From Cuniculiplasma sp052315415 (GTDB lineage: Archaea; Thermoplasmatota; Thermoplasmata; Thermoplasmatales; Thermoplasmataceae): a stretch of DNA of 64,000 bases. The notes under the pieces were generated by a model, which worked only from the letters and a program-made list of their open reading frames with translations, made no database searches and was not told the origin of the DNA. Below, one piece after another: positions 1 to 11,093 of the stretch. Position 1 is the first letter of the stretch. Every line of letters starts with the position of its first letter. Location: contig JBLSDH010000006.1 in the NCBI GenBank assembly GCA_052315415.1, positions 1 through 64,000 of the forward strand. Reading direction: 5' to 3'. The position numbers were made by a program, and so were the translations under genes.

Positions 1-1
1 G

Positions 2-415
2 TATGTCACTAATTCTGGCTCAGGAAACGTTTCTGTGATTAACGGTTCAAATAACACTGTAATTTCAACAATATCAGTTGGTACAGAACCAGAAGGGGTA
101 GTTTTTGATCCATCAAACGGATACATATACGTAGCGAATTCCGTTTCAAGCAGCGTTTCTTTGATCAATGGAGCAATAGACAGTGTTATCTCAACAATCA
201 CAGTAGGATTTGAACCATATGGGGTGACAATTGACTCATCAAACAGTTATATATATGTCACGAATGCAGGTTCCAATAGCGTTTCTGTGATAAACACCTC
301 AACAAACAAAGTGGTCTCAACAATATCCGTTGGATCAGATCCGTATGGGATAACATTTGACTCATCAAATGATTATATTTATGTTATGAACTTAAACTCA
401 GGATCTGTAAGCATA
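2..415 (+). repeat. Tandem ~126-bp coding repeats of the YVTN protein
   Basis: The segments starting near bases 2, 125 and 251, plus a partial one near 380, share blocks such as gtttct(g/t)tgat and tcaacaat. They encode successive propeller blades. In-frame repeats of this kind can expand or contract by recombination. Confidence 0.7.
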
Positions 416-790
416 ATATCTACAGAAATATTGATTAAATCATATTCCGTAGAATTTGTAGAATCGGGTCTCTCATCCGGTACTACATGGTCTGTAAATC
501 TCAATGGAAAAACACAATCATCCGCATCAAGTACTATAACCTTTAAGGTACCAAATGGAACATACTCATACACTATCAATAACGTGTCAGGTTACACAGT
601 ATATCCAGCCTCAAGTTCAATAACAGTGAACGGAAACAATATTTCAAAAGATGTAACTTTTAAATTAACTTCTCCTGTTAAAACTCCATCATCTGCAGTC
701 TCTAGCATAGAACTATATGTTATAATAGGCGCGATAATTGCAATTGCGGCTATTGGAACTTTCTTTTCATTTCTCAGAAAGAGAAAATAA
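2..790 (+). CDS. YVTN beta-propeller repeat surface protein, C-terminal part (5' end outside window)
   Basis: The reading frame is open from base 2, so the true start lies upstream; a GTG at 35 is only an internal valine. About three and a half repeats of roughly 42 residues are visible, each beginning YVTN/YVAN/YVMN and carrying SVSVI, ISTI(S/T)VG and a PxG(V/I)xFDxSN-like stretch, which is the YVTN-type beta-propeller of archaeal surface-layer proteins. A PEGA/Ig-like beta domain follows (ESGLSSGTTWSVNLNG), then a C-terminal membrane span and a basic RKRK tail that anchors the protein with its repeats outside the cell. The repeats are also visible as DNA repeats. A role in adhesion or cell surface is inferred from the family. 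Confidence 0.85.
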   Translation, partial: YVTNSGSGNVSVINGSNNTVISTISVGTEPEGVVFDPSNGYIYVANSVSSSVSLINGAIDSVISTITVGFEPYGVTIDSSNSYIYVTNAGSNSVSVINTSTNKVVSTISVGSDPYGITFDSSNDYIYVMNLNSGSVSIISTEILIKSYSVEFVESGLSSGTTWSVNLNGKTQSSASSTITFKVPNGTYSYTINNVSGYTVYPASSSITVNGNNISKDVTFKLTSPVKTPSSAVSSIELYVIIGAIIAIAAIGTFFSFLRKRK

Positions 791-893
791 TATCCTCTTT
801 TACATTTTATTATCATTACTTATTTAACTTAAGGTTTTCAAAACATTTTATTCATAGGTATCATTTATAAAATAAGAATTATTTAAAGGTATA

Positions 894-967
<74 letters not shown>

Positions 968-1041
968 CTTAAACCGTAATTATGTCACAGATAATTAGTT
1001 TTTTGATATGTTCTTTACCTGTCATATTGATAATTGTGTAA

Positions 1042-1049
1042 ATTTATAA
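1042..1049 (+). promoter_or_regulatory. TATA box of the isoaspartyl peptidase operon
   Basis: The sequence atttataa is centred about 27 nt before the ATG at 1072. This is the spacing expected for a leaderless archaeal transcript. Confidence 0.6.
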
Positions 1050-1071
1050 GCAAACTCAAATATACCCTTTT

Positions 1072-1917
1072 ATGGAAAATGTCATAGTTGTCCATGGTGG
1101 TGTAGGAAGGAAAAATTCAGAAAGCATCAGCATGGAAGATTTTTGCAAAAATTCAGTTTCCAAATCACCTATTGATTCTGTAGAAAGTGCTGTATCTCTT
1201 CTTGAAGATGATCCAAGATTTAATGCTGGTACAGGCTCTGTAATGAGAGTAGATGGATCAATACAAATGGATGCTGCAATTAGCTATTCAGGAAATTTTG
1301 GTGCGGTTGGCGCAATAGAATACGTGAAGAATCCTATTAAGGTGGCAAGAAAAGTTATGGAAATAACACCCCATATTCTTCTTGTAGGGGACGGTGCAAC
1401 ATCATTTGCTAGAAAGCTTGGATTTGAATATTATGATCCTGCGACTGATAGAGCAAGAAAGAGAAGAGAAGAACTTTTAAATGCGATGAATGGAGATTTA
1501 AGTGATGAAATGTTAAAATTGAAAAATCTGATTGAAAACGGAATTGTGAGTATGGGGCATGACACAGTAGGTGCAGTTGCTAGAATTAATGGAAGTTTTG
1601 CTGCTGCCGTTTCCACAGGCGGTGCCTCTCCAATGATGAGGGGAAGAATTGGGGATGTTCCTATTAACGGGGCAGGGATATATTGTGGTGAAAAAGGGGC
1701 AGTGGTAGCAACTGGACACGGAGAATCCATAGCTAAAAGATTACTTTGTTTCAGGGTACATGAAAGAATTGGAAAGGGAAAATTGAAGGACATTCTGGAA
1801 GAGGAAATACAATTTTTCAAAGAAGATATTGCGGGATTAATTGCAGTATCAAAGGATGAAGTGGCATATCATTCAAACGGAAGCATGCCCGTTGGAGAAC
1901 ATTATTTTAGATTATGA
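1072..1917 (+). CDS. Isoaspartyl peptidase / L-asparaginase (Ntn hydrolase, family T2)
   Basis: 281 residues, the usual size for plant-type asparaginases. It hydrolyses isoaspartyl dipeptides and/or asparagine after autocleavage of the precursor. Visible features are the N-terminal VVHGGVG, the NAGTGS block near 51-56, the cleavage/nucleophile site GHDTVGAV with Thr165 as predicted nucleophile, and the substrate-loop motifs STGG and GDVPINGAG followed by ATGHGE. The start fits a TATA box 27 nt upstream (leaderless). Its stop overlaps the following glycosyltransferase start (ATGA), so the two are co-transcribed. Which of the two substrates is preferred cannot be told from sequence. Confidence 0.92.
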   Translation: MENVIVVHGGVGRKNSESISMEDFCKNSVSKSPIDSVESAVSLLEDDPRFNAGTGSVMRVDGSIQMDAAISYSGNFGAVGAIEYVKNPIKVARKVMEITPHILLVGDGATSFARKLGFEYYDPATDRARKRREELLNAMNGDLSDEMLKLKNLIENGIVSMGHDTVGAVARINGSFAAAVSTGGASPMMRGRIGDVPINGAGIYCGEKGAVVATGHGESIAKRLLCFRVHERIGKGKLKDILEEEIQFFKEDIAGLIAVSKDEVAYHSNGSMPVGEHYFRL

Positions 1918-3023
1918 AAATCGCAATTATTATACCTGTTATTGAAAAAATTTCAGGAAATAGAATGGCTTTGGAAATTGCAGAGGTACTTTCGTCAAGG
2001 CATTCAGTGGATGTTTTATGTTATCATGTATGGGAGGGCATCCTTCCAGAAGTATCAAAAATCATAAAAAATGCAAACCTTGTTTACATAAAGAAGGATA
2101 AAGAAAAAATAAAAGAGGGACTTGGTTTTGGGTTCAAGTATCAATTATCAAACAAAATATCCAGAAAATTGGCAAATATATTGGATAGGAATGGTTATGA
2201 TCTGGCAATCAATATATCAAATGAGTGTCATTCAATTCCATTTTTCACAAAAAACAAAAAAATGATTAACAGTGTCCTTGTTATGGAACTTCATGAAAAT
2301 GGATTTTTATCAATGCAAAAAAAATCATCTCTTAGTGGGGTAATTCACTTTATTGCTCCTGTTTTTTATCCTTTTATTAAATTTATTGAGTATTCAAGGT
2401 TCAGTGCCCACGATCTAATATTCTCAAATTCGAAATGGACAAAAATACTTTTTCAGTATTTCTACGAAATTCCAGTTGCATCCACACTCATCTATATAAA
2501 TGAAAATAGATTTTTGCCTATGCCTAAAAACAATACTGAAAAATTCATTCTCGTTCCAACTGCCAGCATTGAAAAGGATATCATGGCAAAGGAAATACTA
2601 ACAAGATTAAAAAGTGAAAAAATACCAGTAAAGGTTTTTGGCTCTTACAAAATCGAGGGGTTTGAAAACCTCGGATATCTGGAACAGGAAAATCTAATTA
2701 AAATGTATTCAGAAGCGAGGGCAACTCTTTTTCTATTTAATTATGAGGCACTTGGACTTATTCCGTTTGAGTCCTTGTTATGTGGCACTCCAGTGATCAC
2801 CTACAGAAAGCAGGGAGTAGGAGTGGAGCTTGAAGACAATCCATATGTTTACATGTATGATACGGCAGATGAAATTATTAATAAATGCAAAGAAGTTATG
2901 GCAATGGAAAAAAGTCCATCTGAGATAAAGGGTTGCAGGGAAAGTGTATTGAAATTCAGTGGGGATAAAATTATTGAAACCCTAGAAAAAACATACCAAG
3001 AGGCAATAAAAAGAAGACATTGA
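1914..3023 (+). CDS. Glycosyltransferase, GT4-like
   Basis: 369 residues with a two-Rossmann GT-B layout. The C-terminal half carries YSEARATLFLFNYEALGLIPFESLLCG, abbreviated here as the E-x7-E motif (Glu278 and Glu286), and GTPVI. The motif is typical of retaining GT4 enzymes that bind the sugar-nucleotide phosphate. No signal peptide is present, so it should act at the cytoplasmic face, transferring a sugar to a lipid or glycan acceptor. The start overlaps the peptidase stop by 4 nt. Donor and acceptor are unknown. The operon partners (asparaginase, M20 peptidase) do not point to a specific pathway. Confidence 0.8.
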   Translation: MKIAIIIPVIEKISGNRMALEIAEVLSSRHSVDVLCYHVWEGILPEVSKIIKNANLVYIKKDKEKIKEGLGFGFKYQLSNKISRKLANILDRNGYDLAINISNECHSIPFFTKNKKMINSVLVMELHENGFLSMQKKSSLSGVIHFIAPVFYPFIKFIEYSRFSAHDLIFSNSKWTKILFQYFYEIPVASTLIYINENRFLPMPKNNTEKFILVPTASIEKDIMAKEILTRLKSEKIPVKVFGSYKIEGFENLGYLEQENLIKMYSEARATLFLFNYEALGLIPFESLLCGTPVITYRKQGVGVELEDNPYVYMYDTADEIINKCKEVMAMEKSPSEIKGCRESVLKFSGDKIIETLEKTYQEAIKRRH

Positions 3024-3030
3024 TTTTTAT
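3023..3030 (+). promoter_or_regulatory. Internal TATA box before the M20 amidohydrolase
   Basis: The AT-rich box atttttat/tttttata lies just after the glycosyltransferase stop, about 26 nt before the ATG at 3053. It suggests a separate leaderless start inside the gene group. Confidence 0.45.
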
Positions 3031-3052
3031 AGAAGTCAGCTGTTATCAAATC

Positions 3053-4210
3053 ATGGAAAGTTCATCTGATCTTGAAAAATACATAATATCAATGCGCCGT
3101 GAGTTTCACCAGTATCCGGAGCTGAGTTTTAAAGAGGAAAGAACTTTAGGAAGGATAAAGGAAGAACTGGAAAAAATGGGACTTTCATACAATGAGATAA
3201 AAGATGGTGGCTTGATATGTGATATTAAGGGTAGCAGTCCCGGAAAGACTGTAGCTGTTAGAGCAGATATGGATGGATTGCCGGTTACCGAGGAGAACGA
3301 TACAGAATTTTCTTCAAAAAACGAAGGCATAATGCATGCCTGTGGACATGATGCACACATGTCAATGCTTCTTGGATTAGCAAAAATTTTTACATCAGAA
3401 AATAGGAATTTTAATGGTACTGTAAGGTTGATCTTTCAGAGGGCAGAGGAACAGCCCCCAGGAGGAGCAATCTCAATAATCAGGGAAGGAGGCTTGAAAT
3501 CTGTTGATTACGTGATTGGTCAGCATGTAATGGCAAATTATGAATCCGGAAAGGTGGCGGTTTTTAAAAACATATGCATGGCAAACGCCGATAGATTCAT
3601 AATTAATTTTAAAAGTCAAGGTGGTCATGGGGCATATCCACACAAGGGTTCTGACACTCTAATAGCAGGCAGCACATATGTTGTTCAGCTTCAGAATATA
3701 ATTTCAAGATTTGTCTCACCATATGAATCTGCAGTTATAACCGTTGGAAAATTTAATTCTGGTGATAGGTACAACATACTCTCATCAAGTACTTTACTGG
3801 ATGGGACTGTAAGGACGTTTTCCAAAGAAACTCAGGAAAGAATTAAAAATTCTCTACAGAACCTTGCAGAAAGCATCGCAAAATGGTTCAATGTGGATTT
3901 CTCTTTCAGCTATGAATATGGATATCCCGTACTGAAGAATAACGAACTGGTATCAGGGATTATTGAAGAAAATGCGAAAAAATTGATGGGTAATGAATCA
4001 GTCATATTTCCACAACCCGACATGGGGGGCGAGGATTTTGCCTATTATACTGAAAAAGTGCCTGGTGCATACTATTTTCTGGGAGTGAGGAAAGTTGGTG
4101 ATACATATAGCGGAGCAAATCATTCTCCAACGTTTTCAATAGACGAATCGGTATTGATTAAGGGCACTAAACTGATGGAGGCAAATGTAATCTCACTCCT
4201 GAATAAATAA
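3053..4210 (+). CDS. M20D metal-dependent amidohydrolase (hippurate hydrolase / aminoacylase type)
   Basis: 385 residues from the ATG at 3053. A TTG at 3020 would extend it into the preceding gene, but the TATA spacing favours 3053. Metal and catalytic motifs of family M20D are present: ADMDGLP (71-77), HACGHDAH (95-102), the general-base pair EE (132-133), QHV (His158) and a C-terminal NHSP. An insert from about 180 to 300 is the dimerisation domain. These enzymes remove acyl groups from N-acyl amino acids or similar amides in the cytoplasm. The exact substrate is undetermined. Confidence 0.9.
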   Translation: MESSSDLEKYIISMRREFHQYPELSFKEERTLGRIKEELEKMGLSYNEIKDGGLICDIKGSSPGKTVAVRADMDGLPVTEENDTEFSSKNEGIMHACGHDAHMSMLLGLAKIFTSENRNFNGTVRLIFQRAEEQPPGGAISIIREGGLKSVDYVIGQHVMANYESGKVAVFKNICMANADRFIINFKSQGGHGAYPHKGSDTLIAGSTYVVQLQNIISRFVSPYESAVITVGKFNSGDRYNILSSSTLLDGTVRTFSKETQERIKNSLQNLAESIAKWFNVDFSFSYEYGYPVLKNNELVSGIIEENAKKLMGNESVIFPQPDMGGEDFAYYTEKVPGAYYFLGVRKVGDTYSGANHSPTFSIDESVLIKGTKLMEANVISLLNK

Positions 4211-4231
4211 ATTGTATTGAATAATAATCTG

Positions 4232-4241
4232 ATATATTTTT
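4232..4241 (+). promoter_or_regulatory. TATA box of purM
   Basis: The sequence atatattttt is centred about 28 nt before the purM ATG, consistent with a leaderless transcript. Confidence 0.5.
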
Positions 4242-4264
4242 ATTATTTAAAGCAATATGGATAA

Positions 4265-5281
4265 ATGGTCAGCGATAATAACAAACTCATCAACAGGGCA
4301 AAAATAGGGGAGTTTGTGAATTCATTTCTAAGACAGATAAGATACAGGAGGGAAGATTTTAAAGTTCTGGGTATACCGGGAAGTTTCACATCCCTCATAG
4401 ACATGGGGAATGTAGCCATTGCAATGAACACTGATGGTGTTGGAACAAAAACAATTATTGCAGAGGAAACCGGAAAATGGGAAGGGATTGGTATTGATTG
4501 TGTTGCAATGAACGTTAACGATACAATAACCGTTGGAGCTGAACCCATAGCAATGGTTGATTACATCAATCTAAAAGATCCGGATTCAGCACTTGCCAAA
4601 TCACTTGGGGTAAGTTTCAATGTGGGTGCCCAGATGTCAAACATATCAATAATTGGAGGTGAAACAGCACTTGTACCAGATTTGACAAATCATGTTGACG
4701 TTTCAGGCACAGTGATTGGTATTGTTCATAAAAATCAGATGATAACTGGAGAAAACATAAAGGAAGGAGATCTTATATTCAGTCTTCAGAGCAGTGGACT
4801 TCATTCAAACGGGTTCACCACCGTTAGAAGGATAATAAAGGATAACAATATTTCTTATGAGGACAAATTTCCGGGAGATAACAAAAGTGTATCCAGTGTC
4901 CTTCTTGAACCCACACGCATATATGTTAGAGAAATTTTGGATATAATAGGAATCGTGAACATAAAGGGAATGGCAAATATTACGGGGGGTGGGTTTAAAA
5001 ACATTGTAAGAATGAAGGACATGAAGTATGTAATAGATAAGCCGGTTACACCCCAGAATGTTTTTGAAAAGCTTCGTGAGTTGGGGTCACTAACATATGA
5101 AGAGATGTACACAACATTTAACATGGGAACCGGTTTTGTTATAGTGATAGACGAGGAAAGCAAATCTGATCTGGTTGCCACTTTGAGAACAAGAACAAAA
5201 CTACAGGAGATAGGTCATGTGGAAAACGGATCTGGAATATTCATTGATAAATATGATGTAACATTAAAAGAGTACTACTGA
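4265..5281 (+). CDS. purM: Phosphoribosylformylglycinamidine cyclo-ligase (AIR synthetase)
   Basis: 338 residues, the normal PurM length. It closes the imidazole ring of FGAM with ATP, giving AIR in de novo purine synthesis. The ATP-binding signature TDGVGTK is at 56-62, CVAMNVND at 79-86 and GAEP at 91-94. Further on are the GGETA block and the SSGLHSNG loop, followed by the C-terminal ITGGGF and FNMGTGF motifs. No other pur gene is adjacent. The 3' end overlaps the convergent photolyase gene by 7 bp. Confidence 0.96.
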   Translation: MVSDNNKLINRAKIGEFVNSFLRQIRYRREDFKVLGIPGSFTSLIDMGNVAIAMNTDGVGTKTIIAEETGKWEGIGIDCVAMNVNDTITVGAEPIAMVDYINLKDPDSALAKSLGVSFNVGAQMSNISIIGGETALVPDLTNHVDVSGTVIGIVHKNQMITGENIKEGDLIFSLQSSGLHSNGFTTVRRIIKDNNISYEDKFPGDNKSVSSVLLEPTRIYVREILDIIGIVNIKGMANITGGGFKNIVRMKDMKYVIDKPVTPQNVFEKLRELGSLTYEEMYTTFNMGTGFVIVIDEESKSDLVATLRTRTKLQEIGHVENGSGIFIDKYDVTLKEYY

Positions 5282-6540
5282 ATCTCCTTGTATAATCTCA
5301 GAGACTGGCCTCTTCTATCGGTATAAAATTCTATATTTTTTTGATCAACTTCAATTGACGCTTTCCATTTTTTAATATATTCTAGGTTGGATGGATCTGT
5401 TGAGTGTTTCACTGGGTTGAAGATGCGATAAAATTTCCATGAAAAATCACCCGTTCCTGAAATCCATTGCCAAGAACCATAATTGGAGGCATCATCTGCA
5501 TCTACAAGTGTGTCCATAAACCATTCCGCCCCCATTTTCCAGTTTATTCTGTATATTTTGACAAGGAAGTCGGACACAAGCATTCTCTTCTTATTATCCA
5601 TCCAGCCCTCCTCCCATAATTGATGCATTGCAGCATCTATTATTGGAAATCCAGTTTCTCCAGCTCTCCATCTGTCAAAGTAAGAACTGTTTGTATCCCA
5701 TTTGAAGTTTTTAAATCTCTCATCTATTGGTTCAACAGCACTTTGTGGTCTTCTAAAATAAGATGCATAATAAAAATCCCTCCAAGCTAGTTGTCTTCTG
5801 AATTCGTAGGAACCTTTCCTGTCATTTTCTACCAGGTCGTTCCACAATTTTCTTATGTTGATATTACCCCCACGTATATATGGAGAAAGTCTGCTGAAAT
5901 CAAAATTTTTACGATAACCTGTTGAATTTTTTATTATAAAATTTGTCAAATCTTCATATTTATTGCTTTGTTCGCTCCATTTTTTAAGAATTTTCCTTTC
6001 CCAATCAGAAAAGTCTAAATTATACAAATAATCAAGGGGAATAATTTCTGGTAACTCACCTGAAAAATCTTCAGAAAAAACCTTATTTTCAATTGATTGA
6101 AAAAAGCTGTTGAAGGATCCAAAATTTATCTTTTTGTTTTCAAATTCGTTCATATCCATTATATTGTTGGGGGGAAAATCTATTAATTTTTTACCAAGTT
6201 CAGAGAGTTCCATTTTTAGTTGTTGGATCATAAATTCAATTTTTTTATAAGGGATGTGCTGAATCAAGACACCATCAAAGTCATTTTCTTTCACTTTTCT
6301 CATAATCCAATGAAGTGTCTCACCATTAAATTGAAGAAATGGTATGGCATCAGTCTTCAAATCTTTTCTTAAAAGTAACAATGACTTTTTCATCCAGGTT
6401 CGAAGGGCCCCTCCTCCATTTTCCATTTTAGAATCTATCAAAACAACGGGTGCAACTTTGTACCCATTTTCATTAGAGAATTTAAAGACTGGATTGTTAT
6501 TCGCCCTTATATCGTGCATCATTATGTAGAGAAATTTCAC
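5275..6540 (-). CDS. phr: Deoxyribodipyrimidine photolyase (cryptochrome/photolyase family)
   Basis: 421 residues. The N-terminal alpha/beta domain (about 1-130) matches photolyase antenna domains. The C-terminal FAD domain has the class I hallmarks: RRQLAWRDFY, WMDNKKRMLVSDFL, DADDASNYGSWQW and SGTGDFSWKFYRIFNP. The last two form the FAD and lesion pocket and include tryptophans of the electron-transfer path. It repairs UV cyclobutane dimers with blue light. The start is GTG, with an AT-rich box about 22 nt upstream in a short divergent spacer shared with the next gene. The presence of this gene suggests at least occasional exposure to light. Confidence 0.9.
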   Translation of the reverse strand: MKFLYIMMHDIRANNNPVFKFSNENGYKVAPVVLIDSKMENGGGALRTWMKKSLLLLRKDLKTDAIPFLQFNGETLHWIMRKVKENDFDGVLIQHIPYKKIEFMIQQLKMELSELGKKLIDFPPNNIMDMNEFENKKINFGSFNSFFQSIENKVFSEDFSGELPEIIPLDYLYNLDFSDWERKILKKWSEQSNKYEDLTNFIIKNSTGYRKNFDFSRLSPYIRGGNINIRKLWNDLVENDRKGSYEFRRQLAWRDFYYASYFRRPQSAVEPIDERFKNFKWDTNSSYFDRWRAGETGFPIIDAAMHQLWEEGWMDNKKRMLVSDFLVKIYRINWKMGAEWFMDTLVDADDASNYGSWQWISGTGDFSWKFYRIFNPVKHSTDPSNLEYIKKWKASIEVDQKNIEFYTDRRGQSLRLYKEIQ

Positions 6541-6599
6541 CAGAGGACATCCATTAATAAATTAATAAAGTTAATAAAAGAGATTTGAATAATTACTTT

Positions 6600-6950
6600 A
6601 TGAAAGTCATAGCAGTAGTTGATGATGAGAATGAGTTAATGCCTCTGGAGTATGGTAACACAATCGTTTCAATAGATACAGAAACAGGAGAAAAGAAATA
6701 CTATGAGAACCCAGGTTATGGTTCACCATTTCAGGGTAAAGAAAGAGCGATGGCTGGGATTCTTACATTAAAGGCTGATGCAATCCTTGTCAAAGAGGGT
6801 ATGCTTTGCCCTGGGTCCTATCATATGTCCAAGGGGAGGATGAAATATATCCCAGTGGAGGAGGATAAGCTGGATGAGGTGGAACCAAAAATTAAGGAGC
6901 TGACATCCCAGGCGAGGGATGAACTAGAATTCTCATTCTACAGAGAATAA
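6600..6950 (+). CDS. NifX/NifB-C-like small protein (dinitrogenase cofactor-binding fold)
   Basis: 116 residues from ATG 6600; an in-frame TTG lies at 6585, but a TATA-like ttaataaaag about 26 nt upstream of 6600 favours the ATG. The layout MKVIAVVDDE...L(E)YGNTIVSIDTETGE..YYENPGYG, then an alpha/beta half with GILTLKADAILVKEGMLCPG, resembles the ribonuclease-H-like NifX/NifB-C fold, which binds metal clusters in its family. The usual iron-cofactor residues are not obvious and no nif gene is near, so the function is unknown. It runs divergently from phr and convergently with the DUF99 gene (13-bp overlap). Confidence 0.55.
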   Translation: MKVIAVVDDENELMPLEYGNTIVSIDTETGEKKYYENPGYGSPFQGKERAMAGILTLKADAILVKEGMLCPGSYHMSKGRMKYIPVEEDKLDEVEPKIKELTSQARDELEFSFYRE

Positions 6951-7486
6951 ATTTTTTTAAATCCTTTTCCAATCAGATCAGCAAGCCTTAATGGCTCTGG
7001 TCTTATACCATTTTTTACGCAGATATTCATAACCTCCTTGATAAAATTATCACTAATATTTTCTGAGTTGATATAATAAGTTCTCTCCAACACAGTTACT
7101 TCCTTTAAGGGAATTTGTTTAAGAAGATCAATTTTATTCTTCATATTATGTTTCTTTAGAGCGTTTATCATACTTTCAATATCAGGTTTCCTTGTAATAA
7201 CTGAAAATACTTTTTTTCCTGTTTTTTCTGTAACAGCATGTATATCCACTATGTTAAATCCTGCAAACGTAACACCTTGGAGCATAACAACATCGCAGTT
7301 GGAAGCTTCATTTATCATTGTTATTATTTTATCAGTAGAATCGTCACCATCCACTTTTATTAAATCTATCAGGACTTTTTCTATTATATTTTGTCTGAAA
7401 AGGACTCCGATGAGAACTGTATTTCGATTGTTGTTACGGGAGAAAGGGCCATCATCAATGCCCAGTATCCTAATCCCCTTCTTCAT
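6938..7486 (-). CDS. DUF99 / UPF0215 family protein
   Basis: 182 residues from ATG 7486. GTG 7501 and ATG 7492 are also in frame, but the TATA box tatttaaat near 7509-7518 best suits 7486. The N-terminal RILGIDDGPF and the following FAGFNIVDI block mark the archaeal DUF99 family, which has an endonuclease V-like (RNase H-like) fold. No activity is established for the family. It ends in a 13-bp convergent overlap with the NifX-like gene and is transcribed away from the 23S rRNA. Confidence 0.8.
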   Translation of the reverse strand: MKKGIRILGIDDGPFSRNNNRNTVLIGVLFRQNIIEKVLIDLIKVDGDDSTDKIITMINEASNCDVVMLQGVTFAGFNIVDIHAVTEKTGKKVFSVITRKPDIESMINALKKHNMKNKIDLLKQIPLKEVTVLERTYYINSENISDNFIKEVMNICVKNGIRPEPLRLADLIGKGFKKIYSL

Positions 7487-7566
7487 AAACATTAATGCCA
7501 CACAAATAATTTAAATATGTTTTATTGAAGGAAATGTTTTACAGTTAACAAAAGATTAATATCTCA

Positions 7567-7576
7567 CTTATTAATA
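7567..7576 (+). promoter_or_regulatory. Putative promoter of the 23S rRNA transcript
   Basis: The sequence cttattaata is the best TATA-like box in the 7502-7655 spacer. It would place transcription start near 7600 and give a leader of about 80 nt before the processing stem. The spacer holds no open reading frame. Confidence 0.35.
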
Positions 7577-7655
7577 CGAGTGATACGCACATTTAATGCA
7601 CCCTTTAACTAAGGTTATAGGGGAAGGGTATGAGATCCTTGAAAGGATTTATGAC

Positions 7656-10605
<2,950 letters not shown>

Positions 10606-10653
10606 TCACTCATACTGAATGTGTTTTGTTTTAATTGTGTGATTTACTGATAT

Positions 10654-10661
10654 GTTTATAT
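10654..10661 (+). promoter_or_regulatory. TATA box of rps6e-eIF2gamma
   Basis: The sequence gtttatat lies about 41 nt before the S6e ATG. This leaves a short leader that includes the Shine-Dalgarno sequence aggtga at 10688-10693. Confidence 0.5.
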
Positions 10662-10697
10662 CATAATATACATTACGGACGATATTCAGGTGAATAT

Positions 10698-11093
10698 ATG
10701 GCAAAAGGCGTTTCAGTAGCTGTAATTGCAGATAGGAAGACTGGGAAAACTTATAAAAAAGAAGTTAAGCCAGAAAATATGAAATTGTTAAACAGGTTAT
10801 CAATAGGAGACGAGATAGATGGTATCTTTTTTGAGATTCCTGGATACAAACTTAAGATCACTGGTGGATCATCTGTGGATGGTTTTCCAATGAAAAAAGA
10901 CCTTCCAATGCAGGGAAAGAAGAGAATCCTTGTAAAATATTCATCAGGGGAAAGGGGAAAAAAAGGTTTGAGGAAAAGGGTAACATTCAGAGGTAACATT
11001 CTTGGTGAAGATATTTCACAGATTAACTGCGTCATAACACAGTATGGTCCAACGCCTCTGGAGGAACCAAAGGAGTCTGAAGAGCAAAAATGA
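10698..11093 (+). CDS. rps6e: Ribosomal protein S6e
   Basis: 131 residues, typical for archaeal S6e, a small-subunit protein. The core is well conserved: FKITGG-like LKITGGSSVDGFPMKKDL, then RKRVTFRGN(T/I) and ISQIN near the end. Start ATG 10698 is supported by aggtga five nt upstream. An upstream TTG at 10635 would add a non-conserved leader. The stop overlaps the eIF2-gamma start by 4 nt, the usual archaeal translation-gene pairing. Confidence 0.95.
   Translation: MAKGVSVAVIADRKTGKTYKKEVKPENMKLLNRLSIGDEIDGIFFEIPGYKLKITGGSSVDGFPMKKDLPMQGKKRILVKYSSGERGKKGLRKRVTFRGNILGEDISQINCVITQYGPTPLEEPKESEEQK

Noticed and set aside
2..415. Regular repeats at the window start considered as CRISPR
   Set aside because: Units are in frame, about 126 bp, and encode YVTN propeller blades; there are no short repeats with unique spacers.
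1431..1820. 129-codon antisense frame in the isoaspartyl peptidase gene
   Set aside because: It mirrors a well-conserved gene; composition is that of a shadow frame (Ser/Pro/Leu-rich).
3020..3052. TTG at 3020 as start of the M20 amidohydrolase
   Set aside because: It would overlap the glycosyltransferase and precede the TATA-like box; ATG 3053 begins the conserved protein.
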